Shown piece by piece: positions 53,264 to 61,451 of a stretch of DNA of 64,000 nt (position 1 is its first letter; each line of letters starts with the position of its first letter). The notes under the pieces were generated by a model, which saw nothing but the letters and a program-made list of their open reading frames with translations, ran no database searches and was not told the DNA's origin. Source of the stretch: Burkholderiales bacterium JOSHI_001 (GTDB lineage: Bacteria; Pseudomonadota; Gammaproteobacteria; Burkholderiales; Burkholderiaceae_C). The DNA lies in assembly GCA_000244995.1 (NCBI GenBank), contig CM001438.1, positions 922,921 through 986,920 of the forward strand, in the 5' to 3' direction. The position numbers and the translations under genes were made by a program.

Positions 53264-53848
53264 ATGGTGGGTCGTCAGCGAGACCGGGTGTGCATCGACC
53301 TGCGTGGTCTGGGCGCCCAGTTGCAGGCTCGTGCCGACGCCTGTGGCATGACCACCGCTGCCCTGGTGCGCTCATCACTGATCCACCACCTGTCCGAATC
53401 CAGCGATGAACCTGATGCCTTGATCGTCGCGGGTGCACCCAAGGATGACTGCCTCAAGGTCACGCTGCGGATACCTGTCGGATATGCATTGCTTTTGGCG
53501 CGTCGTGCCCGCAAGGCAGAAACATCGCAAGGCCGCTACGTCGCCGGCTTGCTCGACGGGTTCCCGCCGCGCCCGATCACACCGGCGCTGGAGCAGGTGG
53601 TGTCTGCCCTGGTGGGATCGACCTACCAGCTGGCCGCCCTCAGTGGTGACATCAACGCCCACCTGCGCGCCTTGCGAGCCGGCGAACGGGGCGGCTTTGA
53701 TCTGTACCGCGTGAACTCTGAACCTGTACCTGGACTCATCCAACGCCACCTGTCGCTGGCTTCCCAAGTGGTGGCTGCCCTGCAGCCCGAACGCCGCGAG
53801 CGCCGGGATGCGGCAGTCATCCGGCGCGCCGAAGGGAAGAAAACATGA
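53264..53848 (+). CDS. MobC-like mobilization accessory protein
   Basis: 194 aa. The N-terminal segment CIDLRGLGAQLQARADACGM followed by TTAALVRSSLIHHL resembles the ribbon-helix-helix domain of relaxosome accessory proteins. The remainder is helical with no known motif. ATG 53264 is ten bases after the ParB stop, and the end overlaps the relaxase ATG (ATGA). It likely helps the relaxase bind oriT. Confidence 0.6.
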   Translation: MVGRQRDRVCIDLRGLGAQLQARADACGMTTAALVRSSLIHHLSESSDEPDALIVAGAPKDDCLKVTLRIPVGYALLLARRARKAETSQGRYVAGLLDGFPPRPITPALEQVVSALVGSTYQLAALSGDINAHLRALRAGERGGFDLYRVNSEPVPGLIQRHLSLASQVVAALQPERRERRDAAVIRRAEGKKT

Positions 53849-54840
53849 CGGCCCCGAACACCGTGGATGGCGTGCTGGTGCAGTGGGGCGACCGACTGTT
53901 CTACCCTGCCAACCGCATCGTCAAGCCGGTGCCGCCGCCGCGCCTGGACGCCAGCACCCGCGCGAAAGCGGCGACCCTGCGCCGCCGCATCGTGGCCACC
54001 GTGACGCGCCGTGCACCCCAGGTGATGGTGAAGGTCACCGGAGGCGGGCGGGGCATGGGCGCCATCGCCGCGCACTTCCGCTACATCAGCAAGAACGGGC
54101 GGCTGGAGATGGAAGACGACCGGGGTGCGGTGCGCCAAGGTCGTGAGGCACTGCGCGATCTGGCAGACCAGTGGCGCTTCGGCGGCTCAAGGATCGGCGA
54201 GGTAGGCCACCGGCGCGAAGCCTTCAACATCATGCTGTCCATGCCCCGGGGCACCGACCCACAGATCGTGCAGCTCGCAGCGCGCGAGTTCGCGCAGGCC
54301 GCGTTGCGCGGCCATCGCTATGTGATGGTCTTGCACGATCACCAAGCCAACCCGCATGTGCACCTCAGTGTGCGGGCCGAATCGATGGACGGTTGCAGGC
54401 TGAACCCCCGCAAGGCCGACCTGCACCGCTGGCGCGAGACCTTCGCCGAGAAGCTGCGCGGTTGGGGCGTGGAGGCCGAAGCCACGCGGCAGGCCTCGCG
54501 CGGGGCCCTGCGGACAACTGAAGCCTTGTGGCGATTGAAGGCGATGGAGGAGGGGCGGGCCGACAGCCGCCACAACGTCGGTATGGCGGGAGAGAAGCAC
54601 GTTCAGTCGCGCTACGCCGCCATGGAGGCCTGGGCCCACATCATGCAAGCGCTGGCGGCTTCCGATTCCCCTGAGGACCAGGCACTGGCCCTGGGCATCC
54701 GACGCTTTGCGAATGAGTCGCCCTACGGCCGACAGTTTCTGCAGCGCCGACAGCGCCAGGCCTCGCAGCCGGATCGGGTGCAAGCGCCGCGCACGCCGCA
54801 ACCTGAGCCCACCCGGCCTGGTCGCGACATCGAGCGTTGA
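53845..54840 (+). CDS. relaxase / mobilization nuclease
   Basis: MOB-type relaxase (331 aa), the enzyme that nicks oriT for conjugative mobilization. The three-histidine metal motif is clear in RYVMVLHDHQANPHVHLSVR (about residues 163-182). An N-terminal region AAHFRYISKNGRLEMEDD matches the MobP-like relaxase start. ATG 53845 overlaps the upstream stop and has AAGGGA. No type IV secretion genes are in the window, so the element would need a helper. The C-terminus is Arg/Pro/Gln-rich without a helicase domain. Confidence 0.82.
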   Translation: MTAPNTVDGVLVQWGDRLFYPANRIVKPVPPPRLDASTRAKAATLRRRIVATVTRRAPQVMVKVTGGGRGMGAIAAHFRYISKNGRLEMEDDRGAVRQGREALRDLADQWRFGGSRIGEVGHRREAFNIMLSMPRGTDPQIVQLAAREFAQAALRGHRYVMVLHDHQANPHVHLSVRAESMDGCRLNPRKADLHRWRETFAEKLRGWGVEAEATRQASRGALRTTEALWRLKAMEEGRADSRHNVGMAGEKHVQSRYAAMEAWAHIMQALAASDSPEDQALALGIRRFANESPYGRQFLQRRQRQASQPDRVQAPRTPQPEPTRPGRDIER

Positions 54841-55146
54841 CCCCACCCCTTGCCCCGCCCACCCGGGGCGGGGAAGTCCTTGCCGCCGGACGGGCTCGGG
54901 GGCTGGTGCCGCGGGGCGGAGCCAGCCCGCTCGGTCAGGATGTGCGCCCGCCACGCCCCGTCAAGGGTGCGCTGCGCCGGGCTGCGCCCGCCCTGGACCG
55001 GTCGCGCCGACCGCTCGCAGTTACGCCAGGTGCGCACAGCACAGACCGTGCATGGCCACCACGCGATGATTCTTCGCCGATCTTCATCACCGGCATGGTG
55101 GCCTGCCGCGCCTAAAGTTCTCAGCAGGTGCCGCTTCATCCTGGAG
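54841..55146. other. G+C-rich structured intergenic region, oriT candidate
   Basis: 306 bp with no supported gene. It contains hairpins: CCCCGCC / GGCGGGG shortly after the relaxase stop and GGGCTGG / CCAGCCC about 40 bp later. An origin of transfer often lies beside the relaxase/MobC genes, so one of these could be oriT or a terminator. Neither can be assigned from sequence alone. Confidence 0.35.
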
Positions 55147-55152
55147 ATGCCC

Positions 55153-55404
55153 ATGCCCGCCATGCCCATCCATGCCTTGCCGCCCGATGCCCGTCCCGCC
55201 GCTGCCTTCCTTCGCCTGCCCGTGGTGATGCAGATCACCGGCCTGGGCCGCTCCACCATCTACCGTCTGGTGGCCGACCATCGGTTTCCCTGTCCGGTTC
55301 GGCTGGGCTGCCGCGCCATTGGCTGGCGGCGCCTGGACATCGAAGCCTGGAGTGCCGAGCGCCCTTCCGCAGGGACCGTCAAGCCAGCCTCTTCCAGAGC
55401 CTGA
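55153..55404 (+). CDS. AlpA-family regulator / excisionase
   Basis: 83-aa MerR-like winged helix protein of the AlpA type: FLRLPVVMQITGLGRSTIYR is the helix-turn-helix start, then PCPVRLGCRAIGWRRLDIEAW, the family signature. ATG 55153 is chosen since GGAG lies six bases upstream; ATG 55147 touches GGAG. AlpA proteins promote excision or expression of island integrases. The nearest such integrase is at 19110, 35 kb away. Confidence 0.85.
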   Translation: MPAMPIHALPPDARPAAAFLRLPVVMQITGLGRSTIYRLVADHRFPCPVRLGCRAIGWRRLDIEAWSAERPSAGTVKPASSRA

Positions 55405-55560
55405 CCCAGATCACTTGCCAGGGAGGGGCTGGCCGAGCGTGGTCCCTGAGTGATTCCCGGTGGGTTACGCTTTGCGAAAGCAAGAGCGGAAGCCGCCACT
55501 CACCCAATTGAGTGGCGCCGAACCAGAACAGGCCCAGTGGCCACCGGGAGGAGCAGGACC

Positions 55561-56997
55561 ATGAAGAGCGAGCTCTTCGTTGACTTCGACAATGTCTTCA
55601 CGCAGCTGAAGCAGTTGCAGCCCGAAGCGGCCGAGCGGTTTGCGCGGCATCCATCGGAGTGGATGGGCTGGCTCACCAGTGCGCTGGCACTGCCGCAGCC
55701 CAGCGAGGAAACCCAACGCCGCCGCCTGCTGGTGCGCCGCTGCTACCTGAACCCCAACTGGTACCAGACCTACCGGCATGCGTTCCTGCGGGCGGGCTTC
55801 GAGATCGTGGATTGCCCGCCGGTCACCAGCCAGGGCAAGACCAGCACCGACATCCACATGGTGCTGGACATCATCGAACTGCTGCAGCACGAAACCCGCT
55901 GCGACGAGTTCATCGTCTTCTCGGCCGATGCGGACTTCACGCCGGTGCTGCGCAAGCTGCGCCGCCATGACCGGCGCACCACCGTGCTGGCCATTGGCTT
56001 TCCATCGGCGGCCTACCAGGCGTCGGCGGACCTGCTGATCGACGAGCGCCTGTTCCTTCGGGATGCGTTGGGCTTTGGGCCCACCAGCCCCGATCCCGCC
56101 ACACCGCCTGTGGACCTTCCGGCGGACGCTACCGGCAGCCGGCCCCCTGATGAGCGTCAACCTGTCGCGACGCCAAAACCAAACCCAGTGGCTGCCGTGG
56201 CTGCCAAAGGCGAGCCAGGTGCCAGGCCCATCCCGCGTGCTGCAACGCCGAATGAACTGGCCTCCATTGCCACCCGCATCGGAACCATGGTGGACGAAGC
56301 GCCGTTGCCGGTCAGCGCGGCGTTTCTCGCTTCGCGACTCCGCCAGGAGTTCCCGGAGTCTTTGGAGAACTGGAACGGCCTCAGCGGCTTCAAGGCCTTC
56401 TTCCGTTCGTTGCGGCTGGACCGGCTGGTCTGGATGAGCGGCTCCGGCGGCAAGGTGCTGGATCCGGGGCGCCACGACGTGGAGGGCGTGAACCCGGGCC
56501 AGGAGCCCGACTCACCGTGGCTCGGGGCCGGCGAGACCTTCTCGGTGATCCGGGAGGTCTGCACCTTGACCGGCGCGCCAATGCTGGCGCCGAAGGACCT
56601 GGGCCTGATCATGTCCACCCTGGCCAAGGTGCTGGCGCAGCATCGCTTCCAGCTGGCAGAGACCGCCCGCCTGGTGTGCAGCAAATGCCTGGAGACCGAA
56701 GGCCTGCGCGTTCGGCAGCGCGATGTCACCTACCTGGTTCGCGGCATGCAGATGAACGGGCATGTCTTTGGCCAGGCATTGGACGACGAGAACACGTTGG
56801 CCAAGCGCCTGGTCAACCAGATTCAGTTCCTGTGCGAGCGCGAGCAGAAGGTGTTAAGCGCCGAAGAATTGGGCCATATCCGGCGTTGGGTCAAAGGCAT
56901 GGCCGGGCCTGGCCAGCCCACCATGGTCCTGACCGTCGCCACCGCACCCACCGAAGAATCGGACAGTCCGACCCCTGGCCCGGCGACCCTCGGTTGA
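55561..56997 (+). CDS. NYN domain protein with OST-HTH-like region (island cargo)
   Basis: 478 aa. N-terminal NYN/PIN-like putative nuclease domain (about residues 1-165) with acidic motifs ELFVDFDNVFTQ, GKTSTDIHMVLDIIELLQ and FSADADFTPVLRKLR. A Pro-rich linker (175-235) is followed by an OST-HTH/LOTUS-like segment (PLPVSAAFLASRLRQEFPES, GLSGFKAFFRSLRLDRLVW) and a C-terminal helical domain of unknown type (about 320-455) with a Cys pair (VCSKC). ATG 55561 follows GGGAGGAG. Its position among mobilization genes suggests an accessory role, perhaps RNA-targeting defence; no direct evidence. Confidence 0.75.
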   Translation: MKSELFVDFDNVFTQLKQLQPEAAERFARHPSEWMGWLTSALALPQPSEETQRRRLLVRRCYLNPNWYQTYRHAFLRAGFEIVDCPPVTSQGKTSTDIHMVLDIIELLQHETRCDEFIVFSADADFTPVLRKLRRHDRRTTVLAIGFPSAAYQASADLLIDERLFLRDALGFGPTSPDPATPPVDLPADATGSRPPDERQPVATPKPNPVAAVAAKGEPGARPIPRAATPNELASIATRIGTMVDEAPLPVSAAFLASRLRQEFPESLENWNGLSGFKAFFRSLRLDRLVWMSGSGGKVLDPGRHDVEGVNPGQEPDSPWLGAGETFSVIREVCTLTGAPMLAPKDLGLIMSTLAKVLAQHRFQLAETARLVCSKCLETEGLRVRQRDVTYLVRGMQMNGHVFGQALDDENTLAKRLVNQIQFLCEREQKVLSAEELGHIRRWVKGMAGPGQPTMVLTVATAPTEESDSPTPGPATLG

Positions 56998-57016
56998 GTC
57001 CGTGCCACGAAGATGG

Positions 57017-57048
57017 CTTGAATCTGCTGAAACAAGCAGAGCTTCAAG
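57017..57048 (+). promoter_or_regulatory. hairpin after the NYN gene
   Basis: Arms CTTGAATCTGCT and AGCAGAGCTTCAAG pair with a 2-nt bulge and a 6-nt loop. It lacks a T-tract, so it may be a weak terminator or an RNA-stabilising structure. Confidence 0.4.
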
Positions 57049-57258
57049 GAGTGAGGGCAGGATAGGCGGCGCGCCAGCATTTGGATGCCATGTGAGGCCC
57101 CGCATGGACGGGTCGGTGGTGACGGCGCCGCGCACAGCGAACCTCAGACTGCTGTGGCGCTGGGCCATTTGGCTCAAGCAGGCGACCTGTCCTGTTCATC
57201 GCCTGGACATGCCGCTTGCTCAGCATACGGGCTACTCCAGCCAGCATCGAGGTTCCGC

Positions 57259-58530
57259 ATGCGTCTCCATTCTGTCCTTCTTCTCTCCGTGCTGCTGGCC
57301 CAGGTGCCGACGCAGGCCCATGCCGGGGACGATGATCGCAGTGGCCACGCCGGGCGTTCAAGTTCCGCAACGGTCCAAATTGGCCCGCGCCCCTTCTTCC
57401 TGGTCGACGACATGACCGACAGCCCGCTGAAGCAGCGGCTGCAGTCCTGCGCCAGCCGCACCCGGACCTACCGGTCCAGCGACTTTTCCATCGGCCACCG
57501 TGGTGCGGCCTTGCAGTTCCCCGAGCACACGCGCGAATCCTATGTGGCCGCCGCACGCATGGGCGCCGGCATCGTGGAATGCGACGTGGCCTTCACCAAG
57601 GACAAGGAACTGGTCTGCCGGCACGCGCAGAACGACCTGCACACCACGACCAACATCCTGGTCACCCCCTTGGCCGACAAGTGCAGCAAGCCCTTCACGC
57701 CCGCCGCCTTCAACGCCGATGGCAGCCTGGCCACGCCCGCCAGTGCCGAGTGCCGCACCAGCGACATCACGCTGGCCGAGTTCAAGACCCTGCGCGGCAA
57801 GATGGACGCCTTCAACCCGGCCGCGCGCACCCCGGCGCAGTACCTGGGCGGCACCGCCAACTTCCGCACCGACCTGTACGCCGGGCCCAGCAGCGGCACG
57901 CTGATGACCCATGCCGAGAGCATTGCGCTGTTCAAGCAACTGGGCGTGAAGATGACGCCCGAGCTGAAATTCCCGACGGTGGCCATGCCCTTCGACGGTT
58001 TCACGCAGGAGGACTATGCGCAGAAGCTGATCAACGAGTACAAGGCCGCCGGCGTGTCGCCGCGCCGGGTGTGGCCGCAGTCCTTCAACAAGCCCGATGT
58101 GCTGTATTGGATCAGCAAGGAGCCCGAGTTCGGCCGACAGGCGGTGTACCTGGACGATGCCAATGTGGACGCCGACCTGCCCAGCGCGGGCGATTTGGCC
58201 AGCTACAAAGCCCAGGGCATCAACATCTGGGCCCCGCCGATCTTCGCCTTGCTGGCCGCGGACGCCAACGGCAACATCGTGCCCTCGCAGCATGCGCGCG
58301 ATGCCAAGGCGGCCGGGCTGGACCTCATCACCTGGACGCTGGAACGCAGCGGCATCCTGGCCGACGGCGGCAACGGCTTTTACTACCAGAGCTTTGATGC
58401 CGCGGTTTCGCGTGAAGGCGACATGATGCGGGTGCTGGACGTGCTGGCGCGTGACGTGGGCATCCTGGGCATCTTCAGCGACTGGCCCGCCACCGTCACC
58501 TTCTACGCCAACTGCATGCTGGACAAGTGA
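57259..58530 (+). CDS. secreted glycerophosphodiester phosphodiesterase family protein
   Basis: 423 aa with Sec signal MRLHSVLLLSVLLAQVPTQ followed by AHAG. Active-site blocks of the GDPD TIM barrel: SIGHRGAALQFPEHTRESY (catalytic His and Glu), GIVECDVAFTKDKELVCRHA (metal Glu/Asp and second His), MTPELKFP and a final LGIFSDWPATV. It hydrolyses glycerophosphodiesters to glycerol-3-phosphate and an alcohol in the periplasm; a long form with inserts (residues 100-160) suggests a broad or different diester substrate. ATG 57259 lies behind GAGG. A terminator follows at 58586. Confidence 0.85.
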   Translation: MRLHSVLLLSVLLAQVPTQAHAGDDDRSGHAGRSSSATVQIGPRPFFLVDDMTDSPLKQRLQSCASRTRTYRSSDFSIGHRGAALQFPEHTRESYVAAARMGAGIVECDVAFTKDKELVCRHAQNDLHTTTNILVTPLADKCSKPFTPAAFNADGSLATPASAECRTSDITLAEFKTLRGKMDAFNPAARTPAQYLGGTANFRTDLYAGPSSGTLMTHAESIALFKQLGVKMTPELKFPTVAMPFDGFTQEDYAQKLINEYKAAGVSPRRVWPQSFNKPDVLYWISKEPEFGRQAVYLDDANVDADLPSAGDLASYKAQGINIWAPPIFALLAADANGNIVPSQHARDAKAAGLDLITWTLERSGILADGGNGFYYQSFDAAVSREGDMMRVLDVLARDVGILGIFSDWPATVTFYANCMLDK

Positions 58531-58585
58531 GGCCTGCGCTGTCGGGCAGCCTGTCGAGGGCGCCGAAAGTGACACGGTGATGAAC

Positions 58586-58609
58586 GGGCGGCCCGCATGG
58601 CCGCCCTTT
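58586..58609 (+). terminator. terminator after the GDPD gene
   Basis: Perfect 8-bp stem GGGCGGCC / GGCCGCCC, 5-nt loop CGCAT, followed by TTT. It separates the phosphodiesterase from the type II secretion operon. Confidence 0.75.
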
Positions 58610-58671
58610 GCGTTGATTCATGCACCGGTCACATCCGGGCAGCACAGTGGCGGGCTTCGCCCCACCCGCCC

Positions 58672-59886
58672 ATGCCCGACTACCTGGTCCACGTTCACGA
58701 ACCCCCACGCGGTGTGGTGCAGCACCGCGTCAGCGCCGCCGACGCGGGCGCGGTGGCCGGGGCGCTGGGCGTGTCGCCGCTGCAGTTGCTGTCGGTGCAG
58801 GCGGTTCCGGGCGGCGCGGCCGTTTCGTCGGGGGGGCAGGGCCTGTTCGTGCGGCGCGGTCGCCTGTCCCTGCGCCTGTTCTGCCAGGAACTGGCCGTCT
58901 TGCTGGACGCCGGCATTCCCCTGCTGGAGGCGCTGTCCACCCTGAAGGAAAAGGAATCCGCGGGCTCGGCCACGGCCACGGCGCTGCAGGCCTTGTCGGA
59001 AGCGCTGCGGCAGGGCCGATCGCTGTCGGAGGCCATGCGCGACAACCCTCCCGCCTTCGGCCCGCTGCTGGTGGCCGTGGTCGGCGCCAGCGAACGCAGC
59101 GGCCAGTTGAGCATCGCCTTGCGCGAACACGCCCGCTACCTGGCCTGGGCCGAAGGCTTGCGCGCCAAGCTGGTGGGCGCAGCCATCTACCCGGCACTGC
59201 TGCTGGGGGCCAGCGCGGCGGTGATGCTGTTCCTGCTGATGGTGGTGCTGCCACGCTTTGCCGGCCTGCTGGATGGCTCCGGGCAGGAACTGCCGTGGGC
59301 GTCCCGGCAACTGATGGACCTGGGCGTGGTGCTGGCCGACCGGCCCGCCTGGCTGCTGGGTGCCCTGGCGCTGCTGGCGCTGGGCCTTGGCACGCTGTGG
59401 CGCCACGCACTGCTGCGCGCGGCGCTGGCTTCCCTGCTGTGGCGCCTGCCCGGGCTGGGCCCGCGCCTGACCACCCTGGCCCTGGCCCAGTGCTACCGCA
59501 CGCTGGGCATGCTGCTCGCGGCCGGCGTGCCCCTGGTGCCGGCACTGGGCCTGGTGCAGGGCGTGGTGGGCCCGCGCTTTGCCGCGGCGCTGGCGGGTTT
59601 GCGGGCCGACGTGGGCGCCGGCCAGCGGCTTTCGGACGCCATGGACACCCACCACCTGGCCACACCGGTGGCGCGGCGCATGCTGCGCGTGGGAGAGCGC
59701 AGCGGCGAACTGGCGGCCATGCTGGAACGCGCTGCGGCCTTCCATGATGAAGAACTGGAACGCCTGTCCGACTTCATCACCCGCGCCGTGAACCCGGTGC
59801 TGATGCTGCTGATGGGCGGGCTGATCGGCGGCATCGTGGTGCTGATGTACCTGCCGATCTTCAGCCTGGTGGAGAGCGTGCAGTGA
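58672..59886 (+). CDS. gspF: type II secretion inner-membrane platform protein
   Basis: GspF/PilC family protein (404 aa) forming the inner-membrane platform of the type II secretion system. Two T2SSF domains: LFCQELAVLLDAGIPLLEAL with GPLLVAVVGASERSGQLS, and LAQCYRTLGMLLAAGVPLVPAL with ARRMLRVGERSGELA. Membrane segments lie near 180, 230 and the C-terminus. ATG 58672 gives MPDYLVHVHEPPRG; there is no clear ribosome site. Its stop overlaps the gspE start (GTGA). Confidence 0.9.
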   Translation: MPDYLVHVHEPPRGVVQHRVSAADAGAVAGALGVSPLQLLSVQAVPGGAAVSSGGQGLFVRRGRLSLRLFCQELAVLLDAGIPLLEALSTLKEKESAGSATATALQALSEALRQGRSLSEAMRDNPPAFGPLLVAVVGASERSGQLSIALREHARYLAWAEGLRAKLVGAAIYPALLLGASAAVMLFLLMVVLPRFAGLLDGSGQELPWASRQLMDLGVVLADRPAWLLGALALLALGLGTLWRHALLRAALASLLWRLPGLGPRLTTLALAQCYRTLGMLLAAGVPLVPALGLVQGVVGPRFAAALAGLRADVGAGQRLSDAMDTHHLATPVARRMLRVGERSGELAAMLERAAAFHDEELERLSDFITRAVNPVLMLLMGGLIGGIVVLMYLPIFSLVESVQ

Positions 59887-61451
59887 ACGCGCCGGAACGC
59901 CTGCTGCCCCGCCCACCCGAGTCCCACGACCCCAGCGCCTGGCTGGACCCGCTGCACGGGCCCTGGGCGCTGGACTTCGAACGCTGGCCGCCCGACCAGG
60001 CCCAGCGCTGGCGCTGCGTGCTGGCGCGGGCGGCCGGCGGCCGGCTGGCGTTGTTGGCGGCACGGCCCTGCGACGCTCTGCTGCAGCAGGTGGCCGAAGG
60101 CCGCCTGGGCCGGCGTGTGACCTGGGTGGTGTGCGACGAGGGGGCACTGGCGCACTGGCTGGGCAGTGCCGAGACGGGCTTCCGCGCCCTGTCCGGACTG
60201 GCCGATGCCGGTGCGGACGCCGCGGGCGAAGCTGCTCCGGCGCTGCAGGAATTGTCGGCGCTGCACCTGGCCGAGCAGGCCAGCCCGGTGGTGCGCTTGC
60301 TGGACGCGGTGCTGTTCGACGCGCTGCAGGACGGCGCCAGCGACATCCACATCGAGACCACCGCACGCGGCGCGCTGATCCGCCTGCGCATCGACGGTGT
60401 GATGGCACCCTTGCGCCAGATCGACGGCGCGGCGCTGGCCGAGCAGTTGGTGTCGCGCCTGAAGGTGATGGCCGAACTGGACATCGGCGAGCGCCGCTTG
60501 CCTCAGGACGGCCGTTTCAAGCTGCGCATGCAGGGCCGCGAGATCGACTTCCGCCTGTCCATCATGCCCAGCGTGTTCGGTGAAGACGCGGTGGTGCGGG
60601 TGCTGGACCGCGCCGCCGTGGTGCACGGGCAGGGCGCGCTCACGCTGGACAGCGTGGGCCTGGACCCGCTGACCCGCGCCGCCCTCCGCGGACTGGCCCG
60701 GCTGCCGCACGGCATGCTGCTGGTCACCGGGCCCACCGGCAGTGGCAAGACCACCACGCTGTACGCCGCCATCGGTGAAACGCTCAGCGGCCAGGACAAG
60801 GTCATCACCATCGAAGACCCGGTGGAATACCAGCTGCCCGGCGTGGTGCAAATCCCGGTCAACGAGAAGAAGGGCCTGACCTTCGCCCGCGGTCTGCGCA
60901 GCATCCTGCGCCACGACCCCGACCGTGTGATGGTGGGCGAGATCCGCGATCCCGAAACCGCGCAGATCGCGGTGCAGGCCGCGCTGACCGGGCACCTGGT
61001 GTTTTCCACGGTTCATGCCAACAGCGCCTTCGACGTGATCGGCCGCTTCATGCACATGGGGCTGGACCTGTACAACGTGGTCAGCGCGCTGAACGCGGTG
61101 CTGGCCCAGCGCCTGATGCGCCAGGTGTGTCCGCACTGCGCGCAGCCGCACGCACCCGCGCCTGACCTGCTGCAGCGCCTGGGCCTGCAGGCCGACGCTG
61201 GCCGCTGGATGAAGGGCGCTGGTTGCGCGCTGTGCCGTGGCAGCGGCTACCGCGGCCGGGCTGCCGTGGCCGAACTGCTGCGCCTGGACGATGGCCTGCG
61301 TGACCTGATCGCCGCGCGCGCGCCGATGTCGCAGATCAAGCTGGCGGCGCGTGAGCGCGGCATGAACCCCTTGCGCGACGTGGCACTGGCCCAGGTGCGC
61401 GCAGGCCTGTCCACCTTCGAGGAGCTGGACCGTGTCACGCTCGATGCTTGA
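59883..61451 (+). CDS. gspE: type II secretion ATPase
   Basis: GspE/PilB secretion ATPase (522 aa). Walker A GPTGSGKTTTLY at about residue 283, Asp box EDPVEYQLPGVVQ, Walker B ILRHDPDRVMVGEIRD, His box GHLVFSTVHAN, and the C-terminal zinc motif VCPHCAQP with CALCRGSGYRG. GTG 59883 overlaps the gspF stop. The N-terminal N1E domain is degenerate. It powers pseudopilus assembly. Confidence 0.92.
   Translation: MNAPERLLPRPPESHDPSAWLDPLHGPWALDFERWPPDQAQRWRCVLARAAGGRLALLAARPCDALLQQVAEGRLGRRVTWVVCDEGALAHWLGSAETGFRALSGLADAGADAAGEAAPALQELSALHLAEQASPVVRLLDAVLFDALQDGASDIHIETTARGALIRLRIDGVMAPLRQIDGAALAEQLVSRLKVMAELDIGERRLPQDGRFKLRMQGREIDFRLSIMPSVFGEDAVVRVLDRAAVVHGQGALTLDSVGLDPLTRAALRGLARLPHGMLLVTGPTGSGKTTTLYAAIGETLSGQDKVITIEDPVEYQLPGVVQIPVNEKKGLTFARGLRSILRHDPDRVMVGEIRDPETAQIAVQAALTGHLVFSTVHANSAFDVIGRFMHMGLDLYNVVSALNAVLAQRLMRQVCPHCAQPHAPAPDLLQRLGLQADAGRWMKGAGCALCRGSGYRGRAAVAELLRLDDGLRDLIAARAPMSQIKLAARERGMNPLRDVALAQVRAGLSTFEELDRVTLDA

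Noticed and set aside
57003-57016. GCCACGAAGATGG near 57005 compared with GCCACCAAGATGT at the tRNA-Phe 3' end as an attachment site pair
   Set aside because: Only 11 of 13 bases match and the tRNA T-arm sequence is absent; this is too weak to call attL/attR.
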